From NCBI GenBank assembly GCA_963712065.1, contig CAVQGM010000002.1, forward strand, positions 1 to 64,000: a DNA stretch of 64,000 nucleotides, read 5' to 3'. Position numbers and translations under genes: made by a program. Of the stretch, positions 61,303 through 64,000 are shown piece after piece. The stretch is from CAVQGM01 sp963712065. GTDB lineage: Bacteria; Actinomycetota; Acidimicrobiia; Acidimicrobiales; Acidimicrobilacustridaceae. The notes beneath the pieces were generated by a model. It was not told the origin of the DNA. It did no database searches and worked only from the letters and a program-made list of their open reading frames with translations. Each line of letters begins with the position of its first letter. Position 1 is the first letter of the stretch.

Positions 61303-62826
61303 ATGGCCCCCAACAACGACCGCAGCATGTTCACGATGTTCGCTTCGCTGCTCTCCGTGAGCGCGTTCTTGCTCGCCGCCATCGGCATCATCGTGGTCGT
61401 GGCGGACGACGACGGGGGCGGTGGCGGCGTCGCGGCTGCGGCTCCCGTCACCGTGACCATGAGCGAGTTCGCGTTCACCCCGTCGACGGTCACGGTGAGC
61501 GAGGGCGGCAGCATCAACCTGGTGAACGACGGCACCATGGCCCACAACATGGCCATCGAGGGCGGGCCGGCCAGTGGTGACGTCCAACCCGGCGGCAGCA
61601 CCACGGTCGACCTCTCCGATCTGGCCGTCGGCACGTACCGCTTCGTCTGCACCATCCCTGGCCATGAGGCCAGCGGCATGGTCGGCGAGCTCACGGTGTC
61701 ATCGGGCCCCGCTCCCGTGTCATCGGAGACCGCCTCGGGCGGCGGCGGAGGCGGAGGCGTGGGGAACTCCCCGCTCTCGTCGCTCGACCACAACTGGGCG
61801 CAGATGGATCAGGACATGCTCGACCGCACCAACCAGTACCTCCAAGACGTGCTGGGCACCGTCGCCACCCCCGCCACCAACATGTGGGGCAGCGAGGGCC
61901 CGCTCGGCACGCCCACCGAGGGTCGCGGCAACCAGAAGCTCGAGCCGACCATCCTCGAGGACGGCACCAAGCAGTTCGACCTGGTCGCCGAGATCGTCCA
62001 ATGGGAGGTCGCGCCCGGCGAGAACGTCGAGGCCTGGACCTACAACGGCATGGTGCCCTCGCCCTGGATCAAGGTGAACCCTGGCGATCAGGTGCGGGTG
62101 AACATCGAGAACAAGCTGCCGATCTTCACCGACATCCACTTCCACGGCATCACGACGCCGATGTCGGCCGACGGCGTCGCCCCGATCACCCAGGCGCCGA
62201 TCCTGCCGGGCGAGTCGTGGACCTACAACTTCACGGCGCCGAGCACGCCTGAGCTCGGGATGTACCACCCCCACAACCACGGCGACATCTCGGTCATCAA
62301 CGGCATGTTCGGCGTGTTCCAGGTGGGCGACGTGCCCCTGCCACGGGGCCGCACGATCAGTGGCATCGAGATCCCGGCCGACATGGAGCTGGCCCAAGAG
62401 GTGCCCATGGTGCTCAACGACGCCGGCACGATCGGGCTCAGCCTCAACGGCAAGTCGTTCCCGGCCACCGATCCGCTGGTGACCGTGGAAGGCGACTGGA
62501 CCCTCATCCACTACTACAACGAGGGCCTCACCTCGCACCCGATGCATCTCCACCACACCCCGCAGCTGGTGGTGGCCAAGGAGGGGTTCCCCCTCGACTC
62601 TCCCTACTGGGTCGACACGGTCAACGTCGCTCCCGGTGAGCGCTACTCGGTGCTGGTCCACAGCAGGGCCGAGGACGTGAACATCGAGGCCGCTCCCGAT
62701 GCGCCGCTCGCCGAGCAGCTCGGCATCTGGGCCTACCACTGCCACATCCTCACCCACGCCGAAAACGACGAGGGCCTCTTCGGCATGGTGACCGTGTTCG
62801 TGGTGGTGCCGGCGTCCGCCGTCTGA
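61303..62826 (+). CDS. Multicopper oxidase with fused N-terminal cupredoxin domain
   Basis: 507 residues. One N-terminal membrane helix, then a blue-copper domain with H-C-H-M ligands (MAHNMAIEGG, RFVCTIPGHEASGM), a Gly linker, and a two-domain multicopper oxidase: DIHFHGITT, MYHPHNHGD, HPMHLHHTPQ and YHCHILTHAENDEGLFGM, covering type 1-3 sites. Extracytoplasmic; an electron-accepting oxidase or nitrite-reductase-like enzyme. ATG 61303 is chosen for the AAGGAAGGA SD; an ATG at 61273 is in frame. Ends at a strong terminator. Confidence 0.9.
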   Translation: MAPNNDRSMFTMFASLLSVSAFLLAAIGIIVVVADDDGGGGGVAAAAPVTVTMSEFAFTPSTVTVSEGGSINLVNDGTMAHNMAIEGGPASGDVQPGGSTTVDLSDLAVGTYRFVCTIPGHEASGMVGELTVSSGPAPVSSETASGGGGGGGVGNSPLSSLDHNWAQMDQDMLDRTNQYLQDVLGTVATPATNMWGSEGPLGTPTEGRGNQKLEPTILEDGTKQFDLVAEIVQWEVAPGENVEAWTYNGMVPSPWIKVNPGDQVRVNIENKLPIFTDIHFHGITTPMSADGVAPITQAPILPGESWTYNFTAPSTPELGMYHPHNHGDISVINGMFGVFQVGDVPLPRGRTISGIEIPADMELAQEVPMVLNDAGTIGLSLNGKSFPATDPLVTVEGDWTLIHYYNEGLTSHPMHLHHTPQLVVAKEGFPLDSPYWVDTVNVAPGERYSVLVHSRAEDVNIEAAPDAPLAEQLGIWAYHCHILTHAENDEGLFGMVTVFVVVPASAV

Positions 62827-62836
62827 CGCACCAGCT

Positions 62837-62887
62837 CTGACGAACGTGGGCGCCGGTGCAGGTCTGCGCCGGCGCCCACGTCGTCAG
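62837..62887. terminator. Strong bidirectional hairpin terminator
   Basis: A perfect 13-bp stem, ACGTGGGCGCCGG (62844-62856) with its complement at 62869-62881, 12-nt loop, extended by CTGACG/CGTCAG with a 1-nt bulge. It fills the gap between the convergent oxidase and flavoprotein genes. Confidence 0.8.
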
Positions 62888-62891
62888 GTGA

Positions 62892-63332
62892 TCAGCCTCG
62901 GAACGACTCGGGTGGTGCCACCGACACCACCCGGCGGCCGGTGAGGTCTTCGGCCCGCACCTGCACCCAGTTCGACTTCTCGTGCGACGACCACGGGCGC
63001 AGCGGCAACGCCTGCACATGCGCCAGATCGGTGGCGTCGGTGATCAGCTCGGCCCGGCCGCCCACCAGCACCGACCAACCGGTCTGGAAGACCGAGTCGA
63101 GATGATCGATCTCGAAGCCCACCGTGGCGCCTCGGAGCGCCGCATCGAACTTGGTGCCGTCGGCGGTGCGGAACACCACCCGATCGCCGTCGAGCACGTA
63201 GTTGACCGGCAGGACGATGGGCCGGCCGCCCATCACCATGGCGATGCGACCCACCTGCTGTGTGCCCAGCAGCCGCATGCACTCGGCACGGTCGAGCACC
63301 TCGATACCTGTCTTCGGGTCTATGAGTTGCAT
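62892..63332 (-). CDS. PPOX-type FMN-binding split-barrel protein
   Basis: 146 residues, MQLIDPKTGIEVLDRAECMR. Split-barrel motifs RLLGTQQVGRIAMVMGGRPI, LPVNYVLDGDRVVFRTADG and GWSVLVGGRAEL. Proteins of this type (mycobacterial Rv0080/Rv3129-like) bind FMN, heme or F420 and are prominent in the DosR dormancy regulon. A strong AGGAGG 6 nt upstream fixes the ATG. A DosR-like box lies 50-63 bp before the start. Confidence 0.9.
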   Translation of the reverse strand: MQLIDPKTGIEVLDRAECMRLLGTQQVGRIAMVMGGRPIVLPVNYVLDGDRVVFRTADGTKFDAALRGATVGFEIDHLDSVFQTGWSVLVGGRAELITDATDLAHVQALPLRPWSSHEKSNWVQVRAEDLTGRRVVSVAPPESFRG

Positions 63333-63381
63333 GGTTGCCTCCTGTCCCCTGGATTGTGCTCGCCTGTGGTCGTCGGCGACA

Positions 63382-63395
63382 GTGACCAAAGGACT
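63382..63395. promoter_or_regulatory. Second, weaker DosR-like box
   Basis: GTGACCAAAGGACT shares 10 of 14 positions with the box at 61210-61223, in the same orientation. Placed between the divergent PPOX gene and the plus-strand genes that lead into HPF. Confidence 0.35.
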
Positions 63396-63477
63396 TTTCG
63401 CCCTTGCCGTGGCTGTCAGGGGGAGGCACCCTCAAGTCAGGGACAGAACGACGGAGTCCAGCGAGGCGAGGAACGAG

Positions 63478-63840
63478 ATGACAAGCGAGCCACAACCCAA
63501 GGATGAGTGGACGTTCCTCCGGCCCGACGAGTTCGCCGATGACGACGCGGTCGAAAAGGCCGACGCCGCCGCCGAACGCTCACCCGAGGTTTCGGCCATG
63601 CACGTCGATCGCACCGACGAGGCGCCGATGTTCGATCCAGGACGGGCCGATGTCGAGACCGGCTCGGACGGCGACGGCAAGCCGGTCACCTATTTCGACG
63701 ACGAGCAACCCGACGGCCAGGTGACCGTGAGCAGCGACGGCGAGCACGAGCCCGACCTCGAGGAGATACTCGAGAGCCAGCACTACGCGTTCGCGCCCGA
63801 AGAAGACGACCAGGCCGATGGCCCCGACAGCAGGAGGTAG
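63478..63840 (+). CDS. Small acidic hypothetical protein
   Basis: 120 residues, very acidic (many Asp/Glu; for example FADDDAVEKADAAAERSPE and DLEEILESQHYAFAPEEDDQ) and probably unfolded. No recognisable domain. It lies 6 nt before the HPF-like gene and is likely co-transcribed with it; such acidic proteins can act as chaperones or ribosome-associated factors, but nothing proves that here. Confidence 0.7.
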   Translation: MTSEPQPKDEWTFLRPDEFADDDAVEKADAAAERSPEVSAMHVDRTDEAPMFDPGRADVETGSDGDGKPVTYFDDEQPDGQVTVSSDGEHEPDLEEILESQHYAFAPEEDDQADGPDSRR

Positions 63841-63846
63841 CAGTTC

Positions 63847-64000
63847 GTGGATGTCCAGGAGCTCGAAGTCAGTGTGGTGCAACTCGGCGATGTGCCCGAG
63901 GCGGCCAAGGCCTACGCGATCGACAAGATCACCCAGCTGGCGCGCTACACGAAACGACCCATCCTGTTCGCGCAGGTGAAGCTGTCTCTGGAGCCGAAGC
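63847..64000 (+). CDS. HPF/S30AE-family ribosome hibernation protein (cut by window edge)
   Basis: Only the first 51 codons are present: GTG start, VDVQELEVSVVQLGDVPEAA, then KITQLARYTKRPILFAQVKL. This is the N-terminal beta-alpha-beta of the ribosomal subunit interface protein family (HPF/RaiA), which silences ribosomes in stationary phase or hypoxia. GGAGG lies 11 nt before the GTG. In mycobacteria an HPF gene (Rv0079) is paired with a PPOX gene under DosR, as here. Confidence 0.75.
   Translation, partial: MDVQELEVSVVQLGDVPEAAKAYAIDKITQLARYTKRPILFAQVKLSLEPK

Noticed and set aside
1..64000. CRISPR arrays, rRNA genes, IS elements, prophage, att sites
   Set aside because: No regularly spaced repeats, no rRNA, no transposase or integrase. 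The excisionase-type HTH at 29438 is a conserved neighbour of proC, not a phage gene.

Overview
The window is GC-rich, densely packed DNA from an actinobacterium. The case for Actinomycetota is mshA next to a YbjN gene, a mycothiol-dependent-isomerase-type protein, a rex-cysG-hemA-hemC operon, proC followed by a small excisionase-type HTH gene, a stand-alone PriA/HisA, an RsiG-type anti-sigma homologue, two DUF222/HNH genes, and many start codons sitting 6-10 nt behind a TANNNT -10 box (leaderless transcripts). A placement in Acidimicrobiia is an impression from the protein mix, not proven.

Layout. 1-3 kb: DUF4012, SnoaL-like and AIM24 genes. 3-8.4 kb (minus): PQ-loop protein, glutamine-synthetase-like gamma-glutamylamide ligase, Fe-dependent alcohol dehydrogenase, gamma-glutamyl hydrolase and aldehyde dehydrogenase, best read as an amino-alcohol catabolic operon. 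Divergent from it (8.5-11.6 kb) are an FGGY kinase and a sphingosine-1-phosphate-lyase-like enzyme. 11.6-15.4 kb: membrane proteins, haloalkane-dehalogenase-like hydrolase with divergent TetR, SpoU methylase. 15.5-19.1 kb: metallo-hydrolase, Cys-type sulfatase and a propeller-like protein. 19.1-22.8 kb: Rex-controlled tetrapyrrole operon. 22.9-24.2 and 52.1-53.3 kb: twin DUF222/HNH genes. 24.2-28.5 kb: acyl-CoA synthetase, CAP-domain protein, ABC exporter. 28.5-35.6 kb: SAM hydrolase/HTH/proC/MFS operon, mshA-YbjN, XRE regulator, RsiG-like protein, CdsA-like/MoaD pair. 35.7-43.6 kb: glycolipid-type operon, LLM monooxygenase, aldo/keto reductase, Gfo/Idh oxidoreductase, methyltransferases. 43.7-51.9 kb: amidohydrolase, anaerobic-type sulfatase maturase, glutamate decarboxylase, drug-type MFS, mycothiol isomerase-like protein. 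53.3-64 kb: BTAD regulator, DUF4242, HisA, kinase, tRNA-Lys, USP, SDR, thioredoxin/DsbB pair, and a stress block (multicopper oxidase, PPOX-type flavin protein, HPF start) with DosR-like boxes.

Data quality matters here. About 20 genes, including housekeeping ones (hemC, proC, mshA), are broken by 1-nt frameshifts, and almost every one has a total length of 3n+1. That is the signature of uncorrected insertion errors, not gene decay, so I give full gene extents and mark where the frame changes. Several long open frames in the raw sequence are artificial fusions produced this way. Stop/start overlaps of the ATGA/GTGA type recur and were used to fix gene ends.

Functional links. The Cys-type sulfatase (16.3 kb) and the radical-SAM maturase (45 kb) are natural partners. 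MshA and the mycothiol isomerase-like protein share mycothiol. Rex, a candidate Rex site and the heme genes form one redox-responsive unit. PPOX, HPF, USP and thiol-redox genes at the right end suggest a hypoxia/dormancy response.
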